Origin: Sporomusa malonica
Lineage (GTDB): Bacteria > Bacillota > Negativicutes > Sporomusales > Sporomusaceae
Direction of reading: 5' to 3'
Assembly (NCBI RefSeq): GCF_900176355.1
Contig: NZ_FWXI01000016.1
Coordinates: forward strand, 1 to 64,000
DNA: 64,000 nucleotides
Every line of letters begins with the position of its first letter. The first letter of the stretch is position 1. Under the pieces are notes generated by a model. It made no database searches and was not told the origin of the DNA. It saw nothing but the letters and a program-made list of their open reading frames with translations. This document shows positions 39,479 through 46,863 of this stretch, piece by piece. The translations under genes and the position numbers were made by a program.

Positions 39479-39617
39479 AGCGCTGGTGCTTAGCTAGATG
39501 CTAAGCAGACGAGGAAGAGGTTTATCGAGCAGTCAGCGGATACCTCTCGGCAACTGCGGCCGTAAGCTAAGCCGACAAAGCCACAGGGCGACCTGCGGGA
39601 CAAAACGGCGGCAGGCA
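39479..39617 (+). ncRNA. glmS ribozyme
   Basis: The leader carries the conserved core of the glucosamine-6-phosphate-activated self-cleaving ribozyme: AGCGC at the cleavage site (cut expected between 39479 and 39480), GACGAGGAAGAGGTTTATCGA, TCAGCGGATACCTC, CGGCAACTGCGGCCGTAAGC and GACAAAG, then a P4-like CCTGC/GCAGG stem. When GlcN6P binds, cleavage destabilizes glmS mRNA, lowering synthesis of the enzyme that makes GlcN6P. Confidence 0.93.
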
Positions 39618-39702
39618 GACTTTATAGCTATTGTCATCGCTTGGTGATAGAATGGCAACAATCTCAAATGTTTGACTATCGATAATTAGGAGGATCATAT
39701 AT

Positions 39703-41532
39703 ATGTGTGGAATAGTAGGCTATATTGGCCCTGACCAGGCAGCGCCGTTTCTTTTGGAAGGTCTGAGCAAACTTGAGTACCGTGGCTATGACTCGGCAGG
39801 TATTGCCGTGTTTGACGGTAGTAAAATACATGTTGATAAAAGCGTTGGCCGTCTGAACGTGCTAGCAAAAAAAGTAGAAATCAGCCCGCTCAAAGGCAGT
39901 CTTGGCATTGGCCATACCCGCTGGGCAACACATGGCCGTCCGTCTGACGCCAACTCTCATCCCCACACCGATTGCACCGGTAAATTTGTTGTTGTGCATA
40001 ACGGCATCATTGAAAACTATATGCACCTGAAAGAAGAGCTCATTGCCAAGGGGCATATCTTTACCTCAGAAACTGACACTGAGGTAGTGGCTCACCTGAT
40101 TGAAGAGTGCTATGAAGGCGACTTTGAAGCCGCTGTCAAGAAAGTACTTGGAAGAATTGAGGGCTCGTATGCACTGGTGTTTATGTGCCAGGATGAGCCA
40201 GGAAAACTCATCTGCACTAAGCAGGACAACCCGCTTGTTATCGGCCTTGGCGAAGGGGAAAACTTTATCGCCTCCGATATCCCGGCAATCATCAGCCGCA
40301 CCCGCAAAACCTATATCTTAAGTGATGGCGAAATGGCCATTGTTACCCCTGAGTCGGTATGGGTCATGAATCGCCAGGGTGTGCCTGTAACCAAAAAAGT
40401 ATTTGAAGTCAACTGGGATGCCGAAGCAGCTGAAAAAGGCGGCTATGAGCATTTTATGATTAAAGAAATTTATGAACAGCCTAAAGCCGTTCGTGAAACA
40501 ATGACCAGCCGTGTAGCCAAAGACGACAGCGGCATAACCTTTGACGAACTCAAATGGACCAAAGACGATGTTGCCGGCATTAAAAAGATTGCCGTAGTTG
40601 CTTGCGGCACTGCGTATCACGCCGGTATTGTCGGTAAATATCTAATTGAAAACCTGGCCCGCATTCCGGTAGAAGTCGATGTAGCTTCCGAATTCCGTTA
40701 CCGTTCGCCGCTGGTTGATGATCAGACGCTGGCTATTGTTATCAGCCAATCAGGCGAAACACTTGATACCCTCGCCGCCCTGAAAGAAGCAAAAAATCTA
40801 GGCGCCCGCACATTAGCTATTACCAACGTTGTTGGCTCATCTATCGCTCGTGAGGCTGATCAAGTGATCTATACCTGGGCAGGCCCTGAAATTGCAGTAG
40901 CCTCAACTAAAGCCTACACTACCCAACTGGTTGTTATGGCAATGCTGGCCACTTATATGGGGGCGATTAAAGGGACACTTGCTCAGGAAAAAGTAAGCGA
41001 ACTGTGCAATGCTCTTCGCGAGCTGCCTAACCAAGTTCATGAGCTATTAGAAGATGTTGAGCCAATCAAAACCTTTGCCCAGCAATACGGCTTCAACGAA
41101 GACGTGTTCTTCATCGGTCGTTCTTTGGACTACGCGGTAGCCCTTGAAGGCTCATTAAAGCTCAAAGAGATATCCTATATCCATGCTGAAGCCTATGCCG
41201 CCGGTGAGCTCAAACACGGTACACTGGCACTCATCATCGAGGGCGTACCAGTTATTGCACTGGCTACCCAGCATGACGTTTATGAAAAAACGCTCAGCAA
41301 TATCAAAGAAGTCAAAGCCCGCGATGCTGTCGTCATTGGCATTGGTCTCAAAGGCGATAAGCAAATCGAAAAATATGTTGATCACACCATCTTTATCCCA
41401 GCCACTAATAAATTCCTCACCCCGATTCTATCAGTCATTCCGCTGCAGCTTCTGGCCTATTATGCTGCGGTTACACGCGGCTGCGATGTTGATAAGCCTC
41501 GTAACTTGGCCAAGAGTGTGACTGTAGAGTAG
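39703..41532 (+). CDS. glmS: Glutamine-fructose-6-phosphate aminotransferase
   Basis: This 609-residue enzyme is the first committed step of amino-sugar synthesis. The N-terminal glutaminase domain uses Cys2 (MCGIVGYIG), and two SIS sugar-isomerase domains follow (SGETLDT; EGSLKLKEISYIHAEAYAAG), ending PRNLAKSVTVE. AGGAGG precedes the ATG. Expression is expected to be controlled by the ribozyme upstream. Confidence 0.98.
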   Translation: MCGIVGYIGPDQAAPFLLEGLSKLEYRGYDSAGIAVFDGSKIHVDKSVGRLNVLAKKVEISPLKGSLGIGHTRWATHGRPSDANSHPHTDCTGKFVVVHNGIIENYMHLKEELIAKGHIFTSETDTEVVAHLIEECYEGDFEAAVKKVLGRIEGSYALVFMCQDEPGKLICTKQDNPLVIGLGEGENFIASDIPAIISRTRKTYILSDGEMAIVTPESVWVMNRQGVPVTKKVFEVNWDAEAAEKGGYEHFMIKEIYEQPKAVRETMTSRVAKDDSGITFDELKWTKDDVAGIKKIAVVACGTAYHAGIVGKYLIENLARIPVEVDVASEFRYRSPLVDDQTLAIVISQSGETLDTLAALKEAKNLGARTLAITNVVGSSIAREADQVIYTWAGPEIAVASTKAYTTQLVVMAMLATYMGAIKGTLAQEKVSELCNALRELPNQVHELLEDVEPIKTFAQQYGFNEDVFFIGRSLDYAVALEGSLKLKEISYIHAEAYAAGELKHGTLALIIEGVPVIALATQHDVYEKTLSNIKEVKARDAVVIGIGLKGDKQIEKYVDHTIFIPATNKFLTPILSVIPLQLLAYYAAVTRGCDVDKPRNLAKSVTVE

Positions 41533-41587
41533 AATAGCCAACAAAATATTAAGCAATAAACCAGATTATAGAATAAGTATCCAGCAG

Positions 41588-41641
41588 GAAACCCCTATAA
41601 CGTCGTTATAGGGGTTTCGATTTGCTTGATCAGTAGGTAAC
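41588..41641 (+). repeat. Hairpin repeat R3, copy 1
   Basis: A perfect 15-bp inverted pair GAAACCCCTATAACG / CGTTATAGGGGTTTC (41588-41618) is followed by the tail GATTTGCTTGATCAGTAGG. Stem and tail recur at 44364-44438. It may also act as the glmS terminator, though the T-run is poor. Confidence 0.75.
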
Positions 41642-41672
41642 AGATATAGTTGATTGTAGGAGAGAATAGATT

Positions 41673-42311
41673 ATGACCGCTTGGAATGTATTTGAGATTA
41701 CAGGTATCATCGCTTTCGCTATCTCAGGAGCTTTGACCGGAATACAAAAGAGGCTAGATGTCTTCGGTGTCCTGGTGTTGGCGATAACTACTGCCATAGG
41801 TGGTGGTATTCTGCGGGATGTCATTATTGGCAATACTCCGCCGCTTACCTTTCGCGATCCAACCTTTTTCATCATTAGTTCAATCGCTACTGTTGGCGTT
41901 TGTTTTACCTATCGCTGGCTGGATAAATTCAAACATACTATCCAGATATTTGACGCCATCGGCTTAGGCGCTTTCACCGCGACCAGCGCTAACCTCGCAC
42001 TGCAGCATAATTTAGACTCGTTGTTTATTGTAACAACAGTGGCCGTAATAACCGGCATCGGCGGCAGCATCATGCGGGATGTATTTGTCCAAGAAATTCC
42101 GTATGTTTTCCGACAGGAAGTCTACGCCATCACCACTATTGCCGGTGCCATCAGCTTTTATTATTCACAATTTTACTTTACCGGCAATATCCCGTTATAC
42201 CTTTGTTTTGCAATTACTACCGGTCTGCGCATTTGTTGTATTAAATACGGCTGGAACTTCCCGGTTATCGGAATTAAGTCTGGTGGAGTAGCGTCGGATA
42301 GCCGTAAGTAG
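41673..42311 (+). CDS. TRIC/UPF0126-family membrane protein
   Basis: This 212-residue protein has about seven hydrophobic segments arranged as two repeats. Each repeat carries a Gly-rich helix followed by Arg-Asp (AIGGGILRDVIIGNTPP near 45-61 and GIGGSIMRDVFVQEIP near 129-144), the mark of the trimeric intracellular cation channel-like family. Some members have been linked to glycine uptake. The substrate here is unknown. It is flanked by hairpin elements and looks monocistronic. Confidence 0.85.
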   Translation: MTAWNVFEITGIIAFAISGALTGIQKRLDVFGVLVLAITTAIGGGILRDVIIGNTPPLTFRDPTFFIISSIATVGVCFTYRWLDKFKHTIQIFDAIGLGAFTATSANLALQHNLDSLFIVTTVAVITGIGGSIMRDVFVQEIPYVFRQEVYAITTIAGAISFYYSQFYFTGNIPLYLCFAITTGLRICCIKYGWNFPVIGIKSGGVASDSRK

Positions 42312-42362
42312 GGAGAATTAGATATCGACCTATTGTGAGCAATGAGGTTCATTAAAAAAAAT

Positions 42363-42411
42363 TGTGGAAAGAACATCACCCAATTAGACTCGGGGGTGGT
42401 GTTCTTTCCAT
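42363..42411. terminator. Terminator hairpin between convergent genes
   Basis: TGGAAAGAACATCACCC pairs with GGGTGGTGTTCTTTCCA (one wobble). An A9 run on the left makes it a good terminator for minus-strand transcripts coming from the gene at 42752. For plus-strand readthrough from the TRIC gene the tract is weak. Confidence 0.65.
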
Positions 42412-42443
42412 TAGCAGGAAGAATATATACAAGGTGGGCAACA

Positions 42444-42525
42444 GGGGACGGTTTAGTGTTATTTTAAGATAGCTAATGGCAATGAGCGTGTGGAAGAATA
42501 TACGCTACAACGACGAACCGTCCCC
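42444..42525. repeat. Inverted GGGGACGGTT / AACCGTCCCC pair
   Basis: GGGGACGGTT (42444-42453) and AACCGTCCCC (42516-42525) are exact inverted copies about 62 bases apart. The same motif occurs singly at 27058 and 30499. Such motifs often border REP-like elements mobilized by Y1 transposases, but no transposase is present here. The link to RAYT elements is inference. Confidence 0.65.
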
Positions 42526-42569
42526 GTGTCGCACACAGTAAACTCTAGCTTAGCAGGTTTATTGATCAA

Positions 42570-42622
42570 GGTGGTCAACTTTTTCTCTAGCATTTTTCGC
42601 GCTAGTGGTCAATTTTTATAAT
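42570..42622. repeat. GTGGTCAA direct repeats (possible insertion-sequence end remnant)
   Basis: GTGGTCAACTTTTT and GTGGTCAATTTTT occur 33 bases apart, with a small CTAGC/GCTAG hairpin between them. Repeated GTGGTCAA-type terminal motifs are seen at ends of IS21-family elements. No istA/istB sequence is nearby, so this would be only a scar. Confidence 0.4.
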
Positions 42623-42630
42623 AGCAAAAT

Positions 42631-42720
42631 CAACAACCGGCACTCTTCGGTAAAAAAAGTTCTGAGCCCTTACATTTTCAAGGGTTCAGAACTTTTTTTA
42701 CCGGTACAGGCTGGTTGTTC
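42631..42720. terminator. Long inverted repeat with bidirectional terminator core
   Basis: The core CGGTAAAAAAAGTTCTG...CAGAACTTTTTTTACCG, with CCCTT/AAGGG inside, has an A-tract on one side and a T-tract on the other and so can terminate both strands. Outer arms ACAACCGGC / GCTGGTTGT extend pairing to about 90 bases. It serves the reverse-strand gene at 42752-43243. The length exceeds an ordinary terminator. Confidence 0.75.
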
Positions 42721-42751
42721 GGATTATCGAGCAACAGGCTCCTAGATCAGA

Positions 42752-43243
42752 TTATTTCCAGGCAGCTAAACCAGCATTAACAACAGCAACATCCTGCTCA
42801 ACTGACCCGCCACTAACCCCAATTCCACCAATTACATTTTGTTTTACAACAATCGGCAGCCCGCCGCCAAATATAACCAAGCGACCACCATCTGTTGTAT
42901 TAATACCATACAAAGATTGCCCAGGCTGAGCTACACTTGCAGCCGTTTCGGTAGACATTTTTAGCGCTACTGAAGTATACGCTTTATCACGCGATATTGC
43001 AATACTGGCTAATAAGGCGCCATCCATGCGATGCTGAGCGATCATGTTGCCACCTTCATCAACAACCGTGATGACCATAGGAACCCCAATTTCGGCTGCC
43101 TTAATTTCGGCTGCGGCTATCATCTTTTTAGCTCTTTCTAAGTTAACCTTTGCGCCATCGCTGGCAGATGCCTGTGCGCTCATAGCTAAGCCCATCATTA
43201 GCGTGATACAAAACACAAGCAACACCATTAATCTTCTCCTCAT
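42752..43243 (-). CDS. Secreted GlcG/HbpS-family protein
   Basis: This 163-residue protein has a signal peptide (positively charged MRRR, hydrophobic to about residue 22, likely cleavage after ASA at 27). The GlcG/HbpS fold follows (KMIAAAEIKAAEIGVPMVI, VVDEGGNMIAQHRMDGA, FGGGLPIVV). Relatives bind haem or small cofactors, and haem degradation is described for HbpS; the role here is unproven. A second ATG at 43228 has a better AGGAG site but would remove the basic n-region. Confidence 0.82.
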   Translation of the reverse strand: MRRRLMVLLVFCITLMMGLAMSAQASASDGAKVNLERAKKMIAAAEIKAAEIGVPMVITVVDEGGNMIAQHRMDGALLASIAISRDKAYTSVALKMSTETAASVAQPGQSLYGINTTDGGRLVIFGGGLPIVVKQNVIGGIGVSGGSVEQDVAVVNAGLAAWK

Positions 43244-43549
43244 TCTTTTGACTCGCTCCCTTCTTAGTTGTTTTTTGTATTATATTGACAATTTATTAAC
43301 TTCTATGAAAATTATCCAAATCCTTCAATTAATTAAAAAATTTCACTATCTCTTCTGGAAATCGCAAAACAAATAATAAATCTATTCTATTTTCTTATGG
43401 TTGAGCGATGACTAATTGTTTAGCCTAATATACAGCGACTTTGGGGCGCTTTTTATATTTTTTTTTGTTAACTTTTTCCATATAATTTTCGATACATATA
43501 TAGTGTAGGAATTATCTTGATGAAATATGATTATCGGAGAGTGAATATA
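43244..43549. other. AT-rich intergenic region between divergent genes
   Basis: About 300 bases without a gene. It holds a minus-strand TATAAT (near 43292-43297) that could serve the GlcG-like gene, a run of T and A tracts, and the ribosome-binding site CGGAGAG for the coiled-coil gene at 43550. I see no conserved RNA or repeat. Confidence 0.5.
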
Positions 43550-44206
43550 ATGCCTATAGATCAAATGGGCTTAAATAACTTATTAGCTAATTTGTACCCC
43601 AAGAGCAATTTAACTGCGTTGAGAGAATATCGCAATGGGTTACAAAAAAAGCTTGAACAAACAGCCAATGGCAATAAAGAAATGCTTGCTAAGCAAGACA
43701 ATAATAACAATACTGATAGTAAGCAAGTTATCGTAGAACTGCAAGCGGCAGATAAACAGATTCAGCAAACCATATATGAAGAAGAAACCAGGAAACTTGA
43801 GCTTGAGAGATTGAAAAGAGAAGAAGCTGCGGCAGAAACCCTGCGTAAGCGGGAAAAGGCTTTAGCCAAGCATGAACATGCTTTAAGTAACGCCAGTATG
43901 AGTAAACTGCTTTCGGCTGCTACCAAAAGCTCACAGGTTAATACTATGGACGGGTTGGGAATGACATTTTCCTTTAGCCAGCCGTCTTCAGAGCCAAGTA
44001 ACATCGGAAATGCGCCACATAGCTTGACAGGAAAGGTCGATGAGATAGAACGAGACCTTAAAGAATCTGTGGAGCTTGGGATAGCAGCAGCCGAAGTCGC
44101 CCGCAGGCGGAAAGACAATGAATTGAAAGCTAACATCGAAGAAGCTGCTTGTAAAAAGGCAAAAAAAGAAAAAGTTAAAAAAAGAAACGTAAATATAACT
44201 ATATAA
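43550..44206 (+). CDS. Hypothetical coiled-coil protein
   Basis: I do not recognise this 218-residue protein. It starts MPIDQMGLNNLLANLYPKSN and has a long charged helix (about 55-130, rich in E, K, L, with EEETRKLELERLKREEAAAE). A Ser/Gly-rich linker is followed by a second helical segment and a lysine-rich tail. There is no signal peptide or membrane helix. It lies beside a decayed radical SAM fragment and may be a lineage-specific gene. The ATG at 43550 after CGGAGAG is chosen over an upstream TTG. Confidence 0.7.
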   Translation: MPIDQMGLNNLLANLYPKSNLTALREYRNGLQKKLEQTANGNKEMLAKQDNNNNTDSKQVIVELQAADKQIQQTIYEEETRKLELERLKREEAAAETLRKREKALAKHEHALSNASMSKLLSAATKSSQVNTMDGLGMTFSFSQPSSEPSNIGNAPHSLTGKVDEIERDLKESVELGIAAAEVARRRKDNELKANIEEAACKKAKKEKVKKRNVNITI

Positions 44207-44211
44207 AAGCA

Positions 44212-44345
44212 TTGTACATCCTCTTGACCTACCAGTGGACCTTCGAGTGCGACCACTGTTTATTTGGGGCAGCCCCTGGCAGAGTGGCACACTGTCCCTA
44301 AAACAGCTGCGAGAAATCCTGCAACAAGCTGAAGCGGTCCAAAGT
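44212..44345 (+). pseudogene. Radical SAM gene fragment, frameshifted
   Basis: One frame (from 44212) reads LYILLTYQWTFECDHC, matching the start of a radical SAM family with consensus LTYQCTFECDHC. From 44259 the adjacent frame continues FIWGSPWQSGTLSLKQLREI and then LQQAEAV. A single missing T after the CDHC codons explains the frame change. The first cluster cysteine is replaced by tryptophan. The similarity stops just before the hairpin at 44364, and no body of the enzyme remains. Confidence 0.72.
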
Positions 44346-44363
44346 CGTGACTATAGAGTAGAG

Positions 44364-44438
44364 TTAGGCACATCGAAACCCCTTATAACGCCAAGCGCTA
44401 TAAGGGGTTTCGATGTGCCTAATCAGTGGTTACTGATT
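44364..44438 (+). repeat. Hairpin repeat R3, copy 2
   Basis: A perfect 24-bp inverted pair (44364-44387 with 44399-44422; arms begin TTAGGCACATCGAAACCCC) is followed by TCAGTGGTTACTGATT. The inner stem CCCCTTATAACG...TATAAGGGG and the tail GATGTGCCTAATCAGTGG align with copy 1. Here the tail itself is part of the stem. It ends inside the stop region of the reverse-strand gene at 44430. Confidence 0.8.
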
Positions 44439-45077
44439 GTTTGTTTGATTAACTTCGTTTGCCCAGTCGTCAAGTCCTTTCAGTGTGGCCTCTTGTGTCT
44501 GCTTGCTGATTTCCGGTAACTCACCGCCCCATGCTTTTTCGGCGGCTTTATAGCCTTCTTCTATGGCAGTTTTTAATAAAGCGATCTTGGACGGATCGCC
44601 ACCTGAAACTGCTTTTGCAAATTCTATCGCCCGTTCGGAGGTCTGCTTAACACCCCAAAAACCATCTTCAGCAATCTCTTGCTGTGCATTTAGGCGGGTT
44701 GCGTCATCGACTTCCAGGTTTTGATAAAACTCTTTCAGTTTGCCATCGTATTTTTCCATAATCTGATCATAGCTTAATCCCTGCGCTTCGCCTGCTTTCA
44801 CACCCTGCATGTTGAAAAGGTTTTCTACTGTTGAGCGCAAAGAAGCTAGTTTTGCCTCGACTTGTTTGGTAATCTCGCTCAATGTAGCTGTATCTCTAGT
44901 GTATGTAGTTTTTGTACTGGCAGCCGTTTGATCTGACTTTTCGTAAACGGCAGCTTCTCCGGCTGAGGGTGTCTGTGGCGTATCAGAGGTAACCACACTG
45001 GCAGCAGTGGTGGTGGCAATATTCGCTGAACTGGTGAGCCCGTTTTGGGTTGATCTTGAAATTGGAGTAGTACTCAT
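44430..45077 (-). CDS. Conserved hypothetical protein with WGGELPEIS motif
   Basis: This 215-residue protein has a low-complexity Ser/Thr/Ala N-terminus (about 1-60), then a helical region and a conserved-looking C-terminus: GFWGVKQTSERAIEFAKAVS, GGDPSKIALLKTAIEEGYKA and AEKAWGGELPEIS. I recall similar domains in bacterial proteins of unknown function (DUF5610-like) but cannot confirm the family. No signal peptide. The ATG at 45077 follows GGGGGATG. It is probably monocistronic. Confidence 0.7.
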   Translation of the reverse strand: MSTTPISRSTQNGLTSSANIATTTAASVVTSDTPQTPSAGEAAVYEKSDQTAASTKTTYTRDTATLSEITKQVEAKLASLRSTVENLFNMQGVKAGEAQGLSYDQIMEKYDGKLKEFYQNLEVDDATRLNAQQEIAEDGFWGVKQTSERAIEFAKAVSGGDPSKIALLKTAIEEGYKAAEKAWGGELPEISKQTQEATLKGLDDWANEVNQTNNQ

Positions 45078-45202
45078 AAAAATCATCCCCCTTGTTTTAC
45101 TCAATGCTCTTATTAGTTATATCGTCATTTTTAGTGAAAGTTTAATATTAGACGAGTTGTTATTACTGTAGTGTTGGTTTTAGTGCTTGGGCCGGGAACA
45201 AC

Positions 45203-45227
45203 AAAAAAAGAGCAGCCTACGCTGCTC
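45203..45227 (-). terminator. Terminator of the reverse-strand secreted-protein gene
   Basis: On the minus strand GAGCAGC-GTAG-GCTGCTC is followed by TTTTTTT, 27 bases after the stop of the gene at 45254-45808. Confidence 0.88.
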
Positions 45228-45253
45228 TCGGGTTGACGGATGATTGGGGAGGG

Positions 45254-45808
45254 CTATCTCTCCAAATAGAAATTGTTGTGCCAAGGGTGCCAGCTTTTTT
45301 TACCTATACAAATTTCGTTCGTAGGCATCTCCCTGCCATCTTTATATAAGTCAAAGTCGACAGTATCTCCGCCTTGAACCTTGAAATCAATTCCATCCAT
45401 GCCGCGGCCAGTAAAACGAAACCGGATGGTGTTCCGTTCACGATCTAATTTAACATAATCACCGTTCTCAAGTTGTTTCTCCTCAATGTTATAGAAACGT
45501 CCATCAGTTTGAATCACACCAGAGAACACATGCTGGCGGCCCGTGTTATTAGATGCTCTTAAATGGAGTTCATCATTACGATCATGCCAAACATATAAAC
45601 CGGGTTTTCCATTTAATTTACCAAAACGAAAGAAAGGATTTCCTTCAGAATGGTTTCTTGAACCGAACCAAGATGGATGATCTCTGAACCCAAGCTCACC
45701 ATTATATTGGTCCGGATGTCCTTCAGAACGATCACTCCAAGCTAGCGCACTCCCTGAGAACATAACCAGAACAAATGTGATAACCATTAAGAAAGTAAGT
45801 TTTTTCAT
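45254..45808 (-). CDS. Secreted protein of unknown function
   Basis: This 184-residue protein has a clear signal peptide (MKKLTFLMVITFVLVMFSGS, cleavage expected after ALA at residue 23). The mature part is rich in aromatic, His, Asp and Arg residues (HPSWFGSRNHSEGNPFFRF, SWHPWHNNFYLER) and looks like a small beta-rich extracellular domain. I do not recognise the family. The ATG at 45808 follows AAAGGAG. The promoter region carries three 11-bp-spaced direct repeats. Confidence 0.75.
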   Translation of the reverse strand: MKKLTFLMVITFVLVMFSGSALAWSDRSEGHPDQYNGELGFRDHPSWFGSRNHSEGNPFFRFGKLNGKPGLYVWHDRNDELHLRASNNTGRQHVFSGVIQTDGRFYNIEEKQLENGDYVKLDRERNTIRFRFTGRGMDGIDFKVQGGDTVDFDLYKDGREMPTNEICIGKKSWHPWHNNFYLER

Positions 45809-45838
45809 AACACCGCTCCTTTGGCTAGTTTTATAACC

Positions 45839-45882
45839 ATTATAACCCAAATTTATGACAATTACGTGACAAATATGTGATA
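45839..45882 (-). promoter_or_regulatory. Promoter with tandem 11-bp direct repeats
   Basis: A minus-strand TATAAT lies at 45839-45844. Just upstream of it (for that strand), ATGACA (45855), GTGACA (45866) and GTGATA (45877) recur with exact 11-bp spacing. This is the layout of OmpR/PhoB-family response-regulator sites. There is no good -35, consistent with activator dependence. The sites could also affect the divergent C39 gene. Confidence 0.5.
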
Positions 45883-45982
45883 AAGAAAAAATATGAAGAA
45901 TGAATTAGAGAGGCGTTATTTCAAACCTGTCCTTATACTATCTTTATAGTAAGAGAATTTATTATGGCTAAGGAGGGTTTGC

Positions 45983-46702
45983 ATGTTTATCAAACTGGGA
46001 AACGTTAACCGGTGGAAGACTGCTATGTATGGGTTCATTTTGCTTGCCTGCTTTACCACGGCAAGCCTCGTTGGGGAAGAACTCATCCTGCCACCGCCAA
46101 ATTCAACTGGTGCCGCCAACTATTATGAAATGATCCCAAACCAGTATTACCTATCCCTTGGGGTCAAAGGCTATCAACAGACGACTGATTATACATGCGG
46201 GCCGGCTGCCGTCATGTCACTTTTGCATTGGTACAAGGTTCTGAATGACCAATCAATGAACCAGGCTACTGAAATGCTGATTGCCAAAGAGATGGGGACC
46301 GGGGATATTGATTCAAAATACCCTGGTACTACCCCGCAGCAGATGGAAAGCTGGTTAAAGAAAAACGGGTTTGAGGTAAGGCTTGGTTATAACGGAACAT
46401 TGGAGATGCTCCGGGAAAACCTGAAGCAGGGAATCCCTACCCTTATTGAATGGATTGACTGGGGAGGCCATTGGGTAGTTGTTACCGGTTATTATGCAGC
46501 CTATGAATCACCGGAGAAAGGTGTCGACACTATCTTTTTTGCCGACCCAGCGGTGCATTGGACTACTGTCAATAACCCGGACGGAATATCTTCCTTCAAC
46601 GCCTGGCGGTTCCGCGATATGTGGTTTGATGCCCAGTATATCAAACCAGGACATCTAGTGAAGAACATCTATATTGTTGCTGTCCCCAGAAAGACACAAT
46701 AA
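45983..46702 (+). CDS. C39-like peptidase domain protein
   Basis: This 239-residue protein has an N-terminal hydrophobic segment (about 13-30, anchor or signal) and a papain-like C39 domain. Catalytic residues appear to be C72 (TTDYTCGPAAVMSLLHWY), H163 (WGGHWVVVTGYY) and D188 (FFADPA). Unlike bacteriocin exporters it has no ABC or membrane-transport part, so it is a stand-alone extracytoplasmic protease or a non-proteolytic relative. AAGGAGGG precedes the ATG. No bacteriocin precursor is seen nearby. Confidence 0.82.
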   Translation: MFIKLGNVNRWKTAMYGFILLACFTTASLVGEELILPPPNSTGAANYYEMIPNQYYLSLGVKGYQQTTDYTCGPAAVMSLLHWYKVLNDQSMNQATEMLIAKEMGTGDIDSKYPGTTPQQMESWLKKNGFEVRLGYNGTLEMLRENLKQGIPTLIEWIDWGGHWVVVTGYYAAYESPEKGVDTIFFADPAVHWTTVNNPDGISSFNAWRFRDMWFDAQYIKPGHLVKNIYIVAVPRKTQ

Positions 46703-46724
46703 TGGTACTATCACCAAAAAAACA

Positions 46725-46773
46725 TTGACAATAAAACGTTAATATATTAACATTTTATTGTTAGCATATTAAC
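46725..46773 (+). promoter_or_regulatory. Promoter with two palindromic operators
   Basis: TTGACA (46725-46730), a 17-base spacer and TAACAT (46748-46753) form a promoter. GTTAATATATTAAC (46738-46751, a perfect palindrome) lies in the spacer and GTTAGCATATTAAC (46760-46773) at the start point. Similar sequence occurs in the promoter of the MarR gene at 47754, so repression by that MarR protein is inferred. Confidence 0.7.
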
Positions 46774-46863
46774 GTTTTGCAATAGTGGCTTTGAATCCAG
46801 GGACATTTATATCAAACTGTGTGGAATTACAAAAGATAATAGGTAATGGAAGGAAGGATAATC

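Noticed and set aside
43301..43376. A 23-codon frame (MKIIQILQLI...) after a TTGACA in the GlcG upstream region
   Set aside because: There is no ribosome-binding site and no conservation evidence. AT-rich chance frames of this size are common.
44235..44519. A 94-codon forward frame as an intact gene
   Set aside because: Only its middle matches radical SAM proteins. The N-terminus is in another frame and the C-terminus runs through hairpin R3 and antisense to another gene. Treated as part of a pseudogene.
45983..46702. C39 domain protein as part of a bacteriocin export system
   Set aside because: There is no ABC transporter, no double-glycine precursor and no immunity gene nearby. The protein is a lone peptidase domain.
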